Source: Candidatus Buchananbacteria bacterium CG10_big_fil_rev_8_21_14_0_10_33_19 (GTDB taxonomy: Bacteria > Patescibacteria > ABY1 > 2-01-FULL-39-33). From it: a stretch of DNA of 64,000 nt. Positions 51,579-60,131 of this stretch are shown one piece after another (within the stretch, counting starts at the first letter, position 1; the number at the start of each line of letters is the position of its first letter). Where the stretch lies: assembly GCA_002773855.1 (NCBI GenBank), contig PEZY01000012.1, positions 221,671 through 285,670 on the forward strand. Reading direction: 5' to 3'. The translations under genes and the position numbers were made by a program. The notes under the pieces are model-generated. The model saw nothing but the letters and a program-made list of their open reading frames with translations, was not told where the DNA came from and did not search any database.

Positions 51579-51929
51579 ATGAAAGATATATTACCACCCA
51601 ACAATAGACCATCTGAGGATGGCCTAAAAATGATTAGTCATTGTCCGGTTTGTCATTATAATAACACGGCTATTGAAGCCAAAGTTTTAGAAGAGAACGA
51701 CAATTCTCATTTGGTTTATATAAAGTGCAAGAGATGTCAGTCAGCGGTTTTAGCTTTATTTTCGGCTAATAGCATGGGGGTTAGTTCTGTGGGAGTGATA
51801 ACTGATTTTGATAGTTATGAGGTGGCTAAGTTTAGGGACCTGTCTAGAGTTAATAGTGATGATGTTTTAAACATTAAACAGGCTTTGACAGACAATGATA
51901 ATTTTGTTAAATTATTGTCTAGTCTTTAG
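51579..51929 (+). CDS. zinc-ribbon hypothetical protein
   Basis: 116 residues. N-terminal zinc ribbon SHCPVCHYNN...IKCKRCQSA (two CxxC knuckles about 25 residues apart, residues 22-52), then a Ser/Asp-rich half of unknown fold. Might bind nucleic acid or protein. It precedes another small gene by 37 nt on the same strand. Confidence 0.65.
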   Translation: MKDILPPNNRPSEDGLKMISHCPVCHYNNTAIEAKVLEENDNSHLVYIKCKRCQSAVLALFSANSMGVSSVGVITDFDSYEVAKFRDLSRVNSDDVLNIKQALTDNDNFVKLLSSL

Positions 51930-51966
51930 TTCTTTTAAACTTATAACACAACTAGGGAGAATAGCT

Positions 51967-52326
51967 ATGTCAGACAAAGTTGAAGATTTAGATGTAGAAT
52001 TGATAGAATCTGATCGTGCAGTTTTTGATGTTATGGGTCATTTTACAGAGCAAGTTTTTGGTTTGATTAACGACTGTGATCAGGCAGAAAATTTGTCTGA
52101 TGATCAAAAAAAACAAATTGCGGCACGAATACCAGAAATATTAGCCTATAAAAATAAACATCAGTTAGATGCCATTAATGCCACTATTAATATTGAGGCC
52201 TTGAAAAAATCTTGCCTTAAATTGATTGCTTCTGTACCAGATGATAATAAAGTAGAGGCTCTGGAATTTTGCAAAGAAATATTTGATTATGATCCACTTG
52301 AGGATAAGCTTAGATTGTGGTTGTAA
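51967..52326 (+). CDS. small acidic hypothetical protein
   Basis: 119 residues, not recognised, acidic and mostly helical. ATG 51967 has GGGAG (51955-51959) 7 nt upstream; a longer frame from 51895 overlaps the previous gene and is rejected. C-terminal segment FCKEIFDYDPLEDKLRLWL. Its terminator is followed immediately by the rplY promoter. Confidence 0.65.
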   Translation: MSDKVEDLDVELIESDRAVFDVMGHFTEQVFGLINDCDQAENLSDDQKKQIAARIPEILAYKNKHQLDAINATINIEALKKSCLKLIASVPDDNKVEALEFCKEIFDYDPLEDKLRLWL

Positions 52327-52340
52327 TAAACATGGTATTT

Positions 52341-52366
52341 AACAGCTCAATGAGCTGTTTTTATTT
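52341..52366 (+). terminator. terminator after the 51967 gene
   Basis: AACAGCTC/GAGCTGTT perfect 8-bp stem, then TTTATTTT. Confidence 0.9.
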
Positions 52367-52369
52367 TAC

Positions 52370-52397
52370 TTGACAATTTGCATTTATTTTGTTAAAT
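52370..52397 (+). promoter_or_regulatory. promoter of rplY
   Basis: TTGACA, 16-nt spacer, TTAAAT. Confidence 0.7.
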
Positions 52398-52431
52398 TGA
52401 AGAGGTATTAAAAATAAGTAAATATTGAATT

Positions 52432-53070
52432 ATGACTCTTAAATTGAAGGCTAATCTTAGAACATTGGTTGGCAAAAAAGCACAAATAACTAGAACAGAA
52501 GGTAAAATTCCAGCTGTGGTTTATGGTAGTGGTGTAGAAAACAAAAATCTAGAATTAGATTATAATGCTTTTGATAAGGTATTTAAAGAAGGTGGTGAAA
52601 GTACTATTGTTGATTTAAATATTGGTGATGAAGCGGTAAAAGTGGTTATTTCTGATGTTCAGTATGACCCGGTTAAAGGTGTATACCGACATGTAGATTT
52701 TCATCAAATTAAAATGGACGAAGCAATTACGGCTAATGTGGAATTAACTTTTATTGGTGAACCAAGAACTGTTAAAGAATCTGGCGGTGTATTAGTTCAT
52801 AATATTAGTGAAATTGAAATTAAATGTTTACCTAGTGATTTAGTTGGTGGTATTGAAGTGGATGTTTCTAAATTAGATACTTTTGAAGATGTTATTACTG
52901 TAGCTGATTTGATACTTTCTGATAAGATAGAAATTATTGGTCATGAGCCAACTGACGTAGTAGCTATGGTGTCAAAACCAAGAGCAGAAGAACTTGAGGC
53001 GGTAATAGAACCAGAAACTCCAGTTGTCGAAGATTCTAAAGCTGAAAATAAAGAATCAGCAACAAAATAA
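52432..53070 (+). CDS. rplY: ribosomal protein bL25 (CTC form)
   Basis: 212 residues, the long CTC form. N-terminal 5S-rRNA binding domain with GKKAQITRTEGKIPAVVYGS and YDPVKGVYRHVDFHQIK; C-terminal beta domain with GEPRTVKESGGVLVHNIS and the usual acidic, Lys-poor tail. Binds 5S rRNA in the large subunit and is linked to stress in some bacteria. The DUF3048 gene starts 3 nt after its stop. Confidence 0.93.
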   Translation: MTLKLKANLRTLVGKKAQITRTEGKIPAVVYGSGVENKNLELDYNAFDKVFKEGGESTIVDLNIGDEAVKVVISDVQYDPVKGVYRHVDFHQIKMDEAITANVELTFIGEPRTVKESGGVLVHNISEIEIKCLPSDLVGGIEVDVSKLDTFEDVITVADLILSDKIEIIGHEPTDVVAMVSKPRAEELEAVIEPETPVVEDSKAENKESATK

Positions 53071-53073
53071 AAG

Positions 53074-54108
53074 ATGACAAAATTGGTTAAGATCCAATTA
53101 GCAATAGCCGTACCACTTGTTTTAGTGGGCGGCTTTTTTGCTTTTTTTACTTATCGTCAATTAACACAAAACATTGGCGGTGATGTGGCGACAGTAAATG
53201 AAGATGGTAAAGAAGTATTTTACAGTAGATTAGATGGCACCATTATAGATCAAAATGAAGAATCTATCTCAGCAGTGGGAGTGATGATTGAAAATCATGT
53301 TGAAGCTAGACCTCAATCGGGTTTGTCTCAAGCTAAAATCGTTTATGAGGTATTAGTTGAATCTGATATTACTAGATTTTTAGCTATCTATGATTTATCA
53401 GAAAATTTAGAAAAAATTGGGCCAATTAGATCGGCCAGGCCATATTTTATTGATATTGCTAGTGAATATCAAGCTACTTATGTTCATTCTGGTGGTAGTC
53501 CAGAAGCCTTAAAGCGTTTGAAAACTGACAATTTGGTAATTAATTTAGATGAATTCTTTGGTTACAATACTGGATATTTTTGGCGTGATAATAAAAGATA
53601 TGCTCCGCATAATCTCTATACTTCATCAGACTTATTGTTTCAGGCTATGGAGCATTATAATGTTTTTGATTATTCAGATTTTAGGCCTTGGCAGTTTAAG
53701 GATGGGACTGGTGCTTCTGATAATAATTCAGAGATAAAAATAAATTATTCAGAGGCTAGTTCATATCAAGTCATTTGGAAATATTCTGTGGAGTCTAATC
53801 AGTATGAACGTTGGCAGAATAATGTTAGACACATTGATGCTGATGGTAGTATTATTGAGACTGATAATGTGATTGTGCAGTTTGCTAACATTAAAATATT
53901 AGATGAAGTAGGCAGAAAAGATATTAGATTAACTGGCACTAATAAGGCGATTATCTTTCATGATGGGCAATCTATTATCGGATATTATAAAAAGATAAAT
54001 GCCGGATCTCGAACAATATTCTATGATGATAATGACAATGAAATTGAATTAAATCGAGGTAAGATTTGGATTGAAGTAGTGCCGAGCGATTTAGAGATAG
54101 AGTATTAA
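53074..54108 (+). CDS. DUF3048 domain protein, membrane anchored
   Basis: 344 residues. N-terminal membrane helix (about 8-27), then the DUF3048 core VGVMIENHVEARPQSGLSQA, KIGPIRSARPYFIDIASEY and YVHSGGSPEALKRL; the C-terminal half includes RHIDADGSIIETDNVIVQF. The B. subtilis YerB family belongs here; activity unknown, extracytoplasmic. Followed by a strong terminator. Confidence 0.88.
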   Translation: MTKLVKIQLAIAVPLVLVGGFFAFFTYRQLTQNIGGDVATVNEDGKEVFYSRLDGTIIDQNEESISAVGVMIENHVEARPQSGLSQAKIVYEVLVESDITRFLAIYDLSENLEKIGPIRSARPYFIDIASEYQATYVHSGGSPEALKRLKTDNLVINLDEFFGYNTGYFWRDNKRYAPHNLYTSSDLLFQAMEHYNVFDYSDFRPWQFKDGTGASDNNSEIKINYSEASSYQVIWKYSVESNQYERWQNNVRHIDADGSIIETDNVIVQFANIKILDEVGRKDIRLTGTNKAIIFHDGQSIIGYYKKINAGSRTIFYDDNDNEIELNRGKIWIEVVPSDLEIEY

Positions 54109-54123
54109 TTTAATGACATTTAT

Positions 54124-54157
54124 AAAATGAACATAACATGGTATGTTCATTTTTTTT
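54124..54157 (+). terminator. terminator after the DUF3048 gene
   Basis: AAAATGAACATA/TATGTTCATTTT perfect 12-bp stem, then T run. Confidence 0.92.
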
Positions 54158-54213
54158 CTTATTACTTTTTGATAATAAAGTCTTTTTGTCCAACTTCTTT
54201 GGTTTATTGTTAT

Positions 54214-54313
54214 GGTACTTTGGACCGCCAAAGTACCGCAAAGGTCGCAGGTTTATGAAGATATTATTTATTAAAAAATGCAAACATTAAAAAATATTGT
54301 GCCAATTTTATAT
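54214..54313. repeat. second copy of the hairpin plus 41-nt repeat modules
   Basis: GGTACTTTGG/CCAAAGTACC hairpin (54214-54237) and the exact 41-nt repeat (54273-54313) shared with 17605-17645, but in the reverse module order. No gene in 54158-54337. Confidence 0.75.
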
Positions 54314-54318
54314 CAAAG

Positions 54319-54348
54319 AAAATGTCTAGAGATATCTCTAGACATTTT
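54319..54348. terminator. perfect 30-nt palindrome, terminator of prmC
   Basis: AAAATGTCTAGAGAT followed by its exact complement. It contains the prmC stop codon and could act on both strands. Confidence 0.75.
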
Positions 54349-55180
54349 TTATTACCAGTAATCTATCTTTCCCACATAAATCTTTTTTGATAGTTATTTT
54401 AGCTTGAGGAAAGTATGATTTAGTTAAGGCTAAGGTTTTTTTGACATAGGTCGAGCCAATCTCACAAAACAGCCATTGAGGTTTATAATTTAAATTGTTT
54501 ATTTGAATAAATAATTTTTCATAAACGTCTAAGCCGTATTTACCACCGTATAAGGCTTGAGCCGGTTCATATTTAAGTGGGGCGGTGTAAATATTTTTTA
54601 ATTTTTTTTCACCAGTTGGCACGTAAGGTAGGTTGGTTATGATAATGTCTATTTTATCTGTTATGTTTTTAATTAAATCATTTTTAATAAATTTAATATT
54701 TACCTTATTAAGTCTGGCGTTTGTCTGAGACAGTTTAATAGCTGATAGGGAAATATCAGTAGCCATGACATTAAGTTGAGGTAGGTTTTTTTTGAGAGTA
54801 ATAGCAATGGCGCCAGAACCAGTACCAATATCAGCAACAGTAATATTTTTATTACCAATTGTTTTGATAAATTCATCAATTAATAATTCAGTTTCTGGGC
54901 GGGGGATTAAGACATTTTTGTTGACTATAAAATCCAAACCGTAAAATTCTTTTTGGCCAACTAGATAGGCTAGGGGCTCGAATTTTTGTCTCCTAGTGAT
55001 TGATGATTGGTATTTTTTTGCTTGGCCTTTGGTTATTTTTTTGTCGGGATTGGTAATAATGTATTCTTTGGATTTATTTAAAACATACATCATTAAAACT
55101 TCAGCATCTAGTACGGCTGAAGGTATTTTAGCTTGCTTTAATTTATTAGCACCCTTTCTGGTGATTTCAATAAGTGTCAT
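54338..55180 (-). CDS. prmC: release factor glutamine methyltransferase PrmC
   Basis: 280 residues. N-terminal helical domain, REFERENCE motif LAYLVGQKEFYGLDFIVNKN, VLIPRPETELLID (substrate binding), SAM motif IADIGTGSGAIAI-like VADIGTGSGAIAITL, and the catalytic region IIITNLPYVP. The usual NPPY is NLPY here, an unusual replacement of the first Pro. Methylates the GGQ glutamine of release factors; prfA lies nearby on the same strand (one gene apart), an expected link. Confidence 0.92.
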   Translation of the reverse strand: MTLIEITRKGANKLKQAKIPSAVLDAEVLMMYVLNKSKEYIITNPDKKITKGQAKKYQSSITRRQKFEPLAYLVGQKEFYGLDFIVNKNVLIPRPETELLIDEFIKTIGNKNITVADIGTGSGAIAITLKKNLPQLNVMATDISLSAIKLSQTNARLNKVNIKFIKNDLIKNITDKIDIIITNLPYVPTGEKKLKNIYTAPLKYEPAQALYGGKYGLDVYEKLFIQINNLNYKPQWLFCEIGSTYVKKTLALTKSYFPQAKITIKKDLCGKDRLLVIKNV

Positions 55181-55244
55181 GTCTAAGTTTAAGGTATAAA
55201 TAGTCTATTTGTTAAATTTTTATTTTAAGGCTGGGGCTATTATC

Positions 55245-55922
55245 TTATAAATAAGTTTTATTTTTCATGTTTTTTCTAGCTCTTTTTACTTGTCTCATTA
55301 GTTTTAATCGATCAGAAAAACCTTGAGTAAAACCATATTTTTTCTCTTTGATTACTTGGTGGAGATTTTTTAAGATTGGATAGCTAACTTTTAAATTATG
55401 TTTTTTGGCATAATAGTTCATGACAGTTTCAATACCAAAATCTAAGCTGTTTTTGTCTTTCGGTAAACTGTTGAAAAAATCTTTGGTCATAGCTCTTTCA
55501 CCGCCGATAGCGTACATGGGATATATTTTTGGTATCAAAGCTCCCAGGCCAAAAACACGATCTCTTAAGCCTACTGACATAGTGTATTTACCACTGATGA
55601 TTGGCTTTAAGACTTGGGTTATGTGTTTGGTTGTAAGATTCTCTAGATCAGCATCAGCAAACATGATTATGTCTCCACTAGCAGCACTGACACCAGCAAT
55701 CATAGCGCTGCCTTTACCTTGGGTTTTAGGTCGTTCGATAACTCTTACTTTAAAAGTTTTAGCGATACTAGCGGTATGGTCAATACAGGCATCAGCAATA
55801 ACAATTATTTCGTTTACATCTTTGGCTTTTTTTGCTACTGATAAAACAGCTGAAATATTCTCAGCTTCGTTGTGGGCTGGTATTATGAGACTAACTTTTT
55901 GGATTTTTGGGTGATTAGTCAT
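55245..55922 (-). CDS. GT2 glycosyltransferase (dolichol-phosphate-mannosyltransferase-like)
   Basis: 225 residues. Motifs VSLIIPAHNEAENISAVL, IIVIADACIDHTASIA, GKGSAMIAGVSAASGDIIMFADAD (DxD: ADADLE). Short, without membrane helices, as in soluble polyprenyl-phosphate or glucosyl-phosphoglycerate synthase-like GT2 enzymes. Lies between prmC and prfA; function in that context is not obvious. Confidence 0.85.
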   Translation of the reverse strand: MTNHPKIQKVSLIIPAHNEAENISAVLSVAKKAKDVNEIIVIADACIDHTASIAKTFKVRVIERPKTQGKGSAMIAGVSAASGDIIMFADADLENLTTKHITQVLKPIISGKYTMSVGLRDRVFGLGALIPKIYPMYAIGGERAMTKDFFNSLPKDKNSLDFGIETVMNYYAKKHNLKVSYPILKNLHQVIKEKKYGFTQGFSDRLKLMRQVKRARKNMKNKTYL

Positions 55923-55952
55923 AATAAATAAATTATAACAATTTTAGGTTAA

Positions 55953-55980
55953 CAAAAAAAGAAGTCTCACGACTTCTTTT
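55953..55980 (-). terminator. terminator of prfA
   Basis: AAAAGAAGTC/GACTTCTTTT stem with loop TCAC; A run on the plus strand gives U on the minus RNA. Confidence 0.85.
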
Positions 55981-57043
55981 ATGATTTTAAAGCTTCGATA
56001 TTAGACCTTTCTTTTAAGGCATTAATAATCAAGTTTAAATTGCCATCTAAGACATTGGGAATATTACCAAAATTTTCACCAATTCGGTGGTCGGTTATTC
56101 GATCTTGGGGAAAGTTATAGGTTCTAATTTTTTCACTTCTGTCACCAGTGCCAATTTGAGTTTTTCTAGTATCAGATGAAGTTTTTCTTTTTTCTTCTTC
56201 GATGTTGGCTAAAATTCTGGATCGTAAAACGGTCATAGCCTTCTTTTTATTTTGCAATTGAGATTTTTCATCTTGGCAGGAGACAACAGTATTGGTTGGA
56301 ATATGGGTTATTCTAACTGCTGATTTAGTAGTGTTAACTGATTGTCCACCATTACCACCAGCACAAAAAGTATCAATGCGTAAATCATTGGGGTCAATTT
56401 TTAGGTCGACTTCTTCAGCCTCAGGTAGAACCACTACAGTTGTAGTGGAGGTATGGACTCGACCTTTCTTTTCAGTTTCTGGCACTCGTTGAACTCGATG
56501 AACACCACTTTCATATTTCATGTCACCATACACATCTTTGCCAATTATTTCAAAAATTATTTCTTTAAAACCACCAATACCAATTTGATTGGACGATAAC
56601 AGACTGGTTTTCCAGTTTTGATGTTCAGCAAAACGACTATACATTCTAAATAATTCAGCTGCAAATAAGGCTGATTCATCGCCACCAGCTCCAGCTCTAA
56701 TTTCGACAATGACATTTTTTTTGTCATTAGGATCACGCGGAGTTAAGAGGAATTTTATTTCTTTTTCTAAATTAGCTTTTTGATTTTCTAAATCTATGTT
56801 CTCTTCTTCGGATATAGCTTTCATTTCGGCGTCATCTGAATTTTCATCGATCATTTTTTGAGTTTCTAAGATATCAGATATCACTTTGTCTAATTTTTTC
56901 TTGGCTTGCATTACTTCTTTTAAGTCTTCATACTCTTGAGATATTTCTTTTAATTTTTGAGTATCAGAAACAACAGAACTATCTTGCAATAGTCTTTCTA
57001 GTTCATCAAATCTGGATTGTATTTTAAATAATTTGTCTTGCAT
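55979..57043 (-). CDS. prfA: peptide chain release factor 1
   Basis: 354 residues. Helical domain 1, then VEIRAGAGGDESALFAAELF, SGVHRVQRVPETEKKGRVHT where PET is in the place of the RF1 tripeptide anticodon (PxT), and the peptidyl hydrolysis motif GGQ in CAGGNGGQSVNTTKSAVRI. RF1 reads UAA and UAG. Presence alongside PrmC agrees with a normal termination system. Confidence 0.95.
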   Translation of the reverse strand: MQDKLFKIQSRFDELERLLQDSSVVSDTQKLKEISQEYEDLKEVMQAKKKLDKVISDILETQKMIDENSDDAEMKAISEEENIDLENQKANLEKEIKFLLTPRDPNDKKNVIVEIRAGAGGDESALFAAELFRMYSRFAEHQNWKTSLLSSNQIGIGGFKEIIFEIIGKDVYGDMKYESGVHRVQRVPETEKKGRVHTSTTTVVVLPEAEEVDLKIDPNDLRIDTFCAGGNGGQSVNTTKSAVRITHIPTNTVVSCQDEKSQLQNKKKAMTVLRSRILANIEEEKRKTSSDTRKTQIGTGDRSEKIRTYNFPQDRITDHRIGENFGNIPNVLDGNLNLIINALKERSNIEALKS

Positions 57044-57164
57044 TGTATTAACTTGTGATATTTGATTATACCAAAATAGACTGTTTAAATCAAAGTTTTT
57101 ATAGTAAAAAAGTCGGGACCAGAGGCCACGACTTGATTGTAAAAGTTATTTTTAATGTTCTTAA

Positions 57165-57443
57165 TTAACAGTCTTTGTAAATTGCTTCGGCCACTTCTTG
57201 TTTGTCGACAATTGCGGCTGGAAAGACTGGTATGTTATTGATGTTGTTAGTAATGACTTCAGTCTTAGAAGTGCCTTTTGGTTTTTTGAGATCAGTGGGT
57301 ATTATAAAGGCAATAATAGTATTATCAGGCAATTTGTAGGCTATTTTGTCTTTTTTTTGGTCAATCAATTTCATGATTTCTAACATCTCAATCTGTCCAT
57401 AGTACCAAACTCCGTTGTATTTGGCGCAAATCATCATAACCAC
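57165..57443 (-). CDS. small hypothetical protein, orphan unit
   Basis: About 92 residues from GTG 57443, or 90 from ATG 57437. Not recognised. Opens with MMICAKYNGVWYYGQ, then a Lys-rich helix (LEIMKLIDQKKDKIAYKL) and a mixed tail. Minus-strand AAAGGA lies 11 nt before the GTG, so the start is uncertain; an in-frame start at 57497 would precede this site. Has a consensus TTGACA-17-TAAAAT promoter. Confidence 0.55.
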   Translation of the reverse strand: MVMMICAKYNGVWYYGQIEMLEIMKLIDQKKDKIAYKLPDNTIIAFIIPTDLKKPKGTSKTEVITNNINNIPVFPAAIVDKQEVAEAIYKDC

Positions 57444-57503
57444 TGTTATTTTTTTCCTTTCTAAGGAGCTACGATTTAGACACCTAATTGGTATCACTGT
57501 CTG

Positions 57504-57532
57504 ATTTTAATATAAAAAAAGAAGATTGTCAA
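57504..57532 (-). promoter_or_regulatory. promoter of the 57165-57443 gene
   Basis: Minus strand TTGACA, 17-nt spacer, TAAAAT. Confidence 0.8.
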
Positions 57533-57589
57533 GTGTTGGTTAATTGGCTGCATTGTTTTTATTAGTTATTTAATTTTTAATATTCACAA

Positions 57590-57617
57590 AAAAACTTAGA
57601 CAGCTGTCTAAGTTTTT
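57590..57617. terminator. perfect 28-nt palindrome, terminator of rpmE
   Basis: AAAAACTTAGACAG followed by its complement; works on the minus strand for rpmE. Confidence 0.85.
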
Positions 57618-57641
57618 ATGAGATTTATTATTTTGATTGGT

Positions 57642-57932
57642 CTATATATCTATTTTAGTTTTTTTAGTAGCTTGTTTAGCTTTTTGTTTGGCTTTCTTTT
57701 CGGTCTTTTTGATAGTTATTCCGATTTCTTTGGCTACTTCAACTTTCTTTTTGAATTTGTCTACTCTTCTGGCTGAATCTAATAGCTTTTGTTTGCCAGT
57801 ATAAAATGGATGACAAGTAGAACAAATTTCCACAGAAATGTTTTCGCTAGTTGAGCCAACAGTAAAAGTATTGCCACAAGCACAAGTGACTTTAGCTTCT
57901 TTAAAATATTTTGGATGAATGTTTATTTTCAT
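57642..57932 (-). CDS. rpmE: ribosomal protein bL31, zinc form with C-terminal extension
   Basis: 96 residues. MKINIHPKYFKEAKVTCACG, then SVEICSTCHPFYTGKQKLLD: the CxC and CxxC zinc ligands identify the C+ form. A Lys/Ala/Thr-rich tail of about 30 residues extends beyond the usual 66-70, probably an rRNA-binding tail. Surface protein of the large subunit bridging to 30S. Divergent from rpsB. Confidence 0.95.
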   Translation of the reverse strand: MKINIHPKYFKEAKVTCACGNTFTVGSTSENISVEICSTCHPFYTGKQKLLDSARRVDKFKKKVEVAKEIGITIKKTEKKAKQKAKQATKKTKIDI

Positions 57933-57980
57933 ATTTTCACTAATTCTTTATATAGTTGTTTATTTACAATAACGCTTTGT

Positions 57981-58009
57981 ACTTTAGCATATTATTTAAT
58001 TTTTGACAA
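57981..58009 (-). promoter_or_regulatory. promoter of rpmE
   Basis: Minus strand TTGTCA, 17-nt spacer, TAAAGT. Confidence 0.7.
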
Positions 58010-58105
58010 GAGGGTAAATGTCCGTGGCTGTGTACATTTTATAAATCAATGATAAATCGTTAAAAATCACTAATTTTAGTTATTTTAAGATATTTATCGA
58101 AATAT

Positions 58106-58133
58106 TTGACATTTTTCCTATATTTTGTTAAAT
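58106..58133 (+). promoter_or_regulatory. promoter of rpsB-tsf
   Basis: TTGACA, 16-nt spacer, TTAAAT, the same form as the rplY promoter. Confidence 0.65.
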
Positions 58134-58140
58134 TATTAAG

Positions 58141-58447
58141 CGTTATAACTGAGATCGTTACAGAACTATATTTTCTCTAAATTTATCTTTATTTGGCTGC
58201 AACTGTGTCAGACTGGCGTCCAAAGATTTTCGCCGTAGTATTAACTACGGCTCAAACCTTTTGACTGGTCTTCCTGGTTTCGCTCGAAAAATTTTAAATT
58301 TATAATTAAAATATTTTTGTAACCGTCTCTGCTAATTAATTTCTCATACTTTCCGGGGGACAGTTATAACAGCCCCATTAAAATTTCCTTGTTTTTAGAG
58401 CTCTCTAAAAATAAATTGGAAAGTAGAGGCAGAAAGGAAACAAAATT
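58141..58447 (+). promoter_or_regulatory. long structured 5' leader of rpsB
   Basis: About 300 nt without a gene. It holds a 22+22-nt imperfect palindrome at 58218-58265 with a perfect 8-bp core GCCGTAGT/ACTACGGC around ATTA. It also has GGGG...CCCC around GTTATAAC (about 58355-58376) and a hairpin TTTTTAGAG/CTCTAAAAA just before the ribosome site AAGGAAAC. This looks like a leader for autogenous control by S2, or an inserted repeat; the two cannot be told apart here. Confidence 0.5.
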
Positions 58448-59143
58448 ATGAAAATGCCAACGATTTTAGAATTGTTGCAAGCCGGAGTTCATTTTGGTCA
58501 CCAAAAAGGACGCTGGCATCCAAAGATGAAAGAGTACATTTTTACCGAACGAGGTGGTGTGCACATCATTGATTTGGAAAAAACTCTAGTGGAACTAGAA
58601 AAAGCTACTAAATTTGTGAGTAATGTAGCACAAAATGGTGGCGTGGTTTTATTTGTCGGAACTAAAAAACAAGGTCAGCAATTAATTAAAAAATATGCTG
58701 ATGAAGCTGGTATGCCATATATTATCGAAAGATGGATTGGTGGTTTATTTACCAATTTTAGTAATGTTGGTAAATTGATTAAAAAATATTTAAAATTAAA
58801 AGAAGAAGTAAAAACTGGTGCCTTAAATAAATACACCAAAAAAGAACAAGTTGATTTCAACAAAGAAATTGAAAGATTACACAAGTTTGTTGGTGGTTTA
58901 GGTGATATGCGAAAAATTCCTGAAGCCGTATTTATTTTAGATGCTAAAAAAGAAAAAACAGCTATTGTGGAAGCCAGAAAAAAAGGTGTACCAGTAATTG
59001 GTTTTTGTGATTCAAATATTAATCCAGAATTGTTTGACTATCCAATTCCTGCCAATGATGATGCTGTTAAATCAATTGATTTAATTCTTGGCTTGATGTC
59101 TAAGGCTATTTTAGAAGGTAAGGCTAAGCAGACCGCTATTTAA
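58448..59143 (+). CDS. rpsB: ribosomal protein uS2
   Basis: 231 residues. ILELLQAGVHFGHQKGRWHP, GVHIIDLEKT, VLFVGTKKQGQQLIKKYA, IERWIGGLFTNFSNVGK, and the C-terminal VPVIGFCDSNINPELFDYPI with IPANDDAVKSIDLI. Small-subunit protein at the 30S neck. Paired with tsf as in most bacteria. Confidence 0.97.
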   Translation: MKMPTILELLQAGVHFGHQKGRWHPKMKEYIFTERGGVHIIDLEKTLVELEKATKFVSNVAQNGGVVLFVGTKKQGQQLIKKYADEAGMPYIIERWIGGLFTNFSNVGKLIKKYLKLKEEVKTGALNKYTKKEQVDFNKEIERLHKFVGGLGDMRKIPEAVFILDAKKEKTAIVEARKKGVPVIGFCDSNINPELFDYPIPANDDAVKSIDLILGLMSKAILEGKAKQTAI

Positions 59144-59174
59144 ATTGTATTTTAAAATAAATAACTTTAAAACT

Positions 59175-59960
59175 ATGGGAATTGATCTTCAAACAATTAC
59201 CCAGCTTAGGAACCAAACTGGGGCTGGTATATCTGATTGTAAAAAAGCTTTAGATGAGTCAAATGGTGACATTGATAAGGCGATAGAGATTCTTAGAAAA
59301 AAAGGTGAAATCAAGGCGGCTAAAAAATCTGACCGAGAAACCAATGAAGGTTTGGTGGCTGTAGCCAGAGATGGTCAAAAAGCAGCAGTTGTGGTTTTGG
59401 CTTGTGAAACTGATTTTGTGTCTAGAAATGAAGATTTTATTGCTACTGCTAGTGATTATGCTAAAAAATTATTAATCACACCAGAGTTTGATTTTAAAGC
59501 TTGGGTGGAAGATAGTATTAAAGCCGAATTAGTGATCAAAATTGGTGAAAATATAAAATTAGCTGACTTCGGTGTAATTGAAGGTGCTGTTCTAGGGGTT
59601 TATATTCACTCTAATAAAAAGACCGGAGCCATTGTCGCTTTGACTGGTGGTAGTGAAGAATTGGCCAATGACATTGCTATGCATATTGTGGCTATGTCAC
59701 CTAAGCATTTAGCTCCAGAGAATGTACCAGCTGAAGAATTAGAAAAAGAAAAGGAAATTTATCGTGAACAAATGAAGAATGAGAATAAGCCTGAAGAAAT
59801 TATCGAAAAGATAATTATGGGCAAGGTTAATAAATATTATGAAGACGTTTGTTTATTAAACCAATCATTTATTAAAGATGATTCTAAGAAAATTTCTGAT
59901 TTATTAAAAGAAGCTGGTGAAGGAGTAACAATTGGCGCTTTCAAAAAATTCTCAGTTTAA
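59175..59960 (+). CDS. tsf: elongation factor Ts
   Basis: 261 residues from ATG 59175; the TTG at 59145 is an unlikely start. UBA domain TITQLRNQTGAGISDCKKAL, the EF-Tu contact motif ETDFVSRNEDF, then IAMHIVAMSPKHLAPENVPA and the C-terminal module LLNQSFIKDDSKKISDLL. Exchange factor for EF-Tu. Ends in a strong terminator. Confidence 0.96.
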   Translation: MGIDLQTITQLRNQTGAGISDCKKALDESNGDIDKAIEILRKKGEIKAAKKSDRETNEGLVAVARDGQKAAVVVLACETDFVSRNEDFIATASDYAKKLLITPEFDFKAWVEDSIKAELVIKIGENIKLADFGVIEGAVLGVYIHSNKKTGAIVALTGGSEELANDIAMHIVAMSPKHLAPENVPAEELEKEKEIYREQMKNENKPEEIIEKIIMGKVNKYYEDVCLLNQSFIKDDSKKISDLLKEAGEGVTIGAFKKFSV

Positions 59961-59977
59961 TCTAGTCGCCCCTGTGT

Positions 59978-60010
59978 AAAAATAAGTCGAATAAAATTCG
60001 ACTTATTTTT
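59978..60010 (+). terminator. terminator after tsf
   Basis: Perfect 15-bp stem AAAAATAAGTCGAAT and complement around AAA. Confidence 0.92.
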
Positions 60011-60050
60011 ATTGATACTTTATTTAGAAGATATGTTTAAAAAATAAATA

Positions 60051-60078
60051 AAACCGTTATACACTCAACGGTTTTTTT
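60051..60078 (+). terminator. second terminator before gap
   Basis: AAACCGTT/AACGGTTT then T5. The 40 nt between the two terminators hold no gene. Confidence 0.85.
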
Positions 60079-60091
60079 AATTGATTATTTT

Positions 60092-60100
60092 TGTTATAAT
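60092..60100 (+). promoter_or_regulatory. extended -10 promoter of gap
   Basis: TGTTATAAT, 31 nt before the ATG; no clear -35. Confidence 0.6.
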
Positions 60101-60131
60101 TTATTTATAAACATTAACTCCATGCAAAATT

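Noticed and set aside
55420..55914. 164-residue plus-strand ORF opposite the GT2 gene
   Set aside because: Overlaps conserved glycosyltransferase motifs on the minus strand; hydrophobic only because of complement composition.
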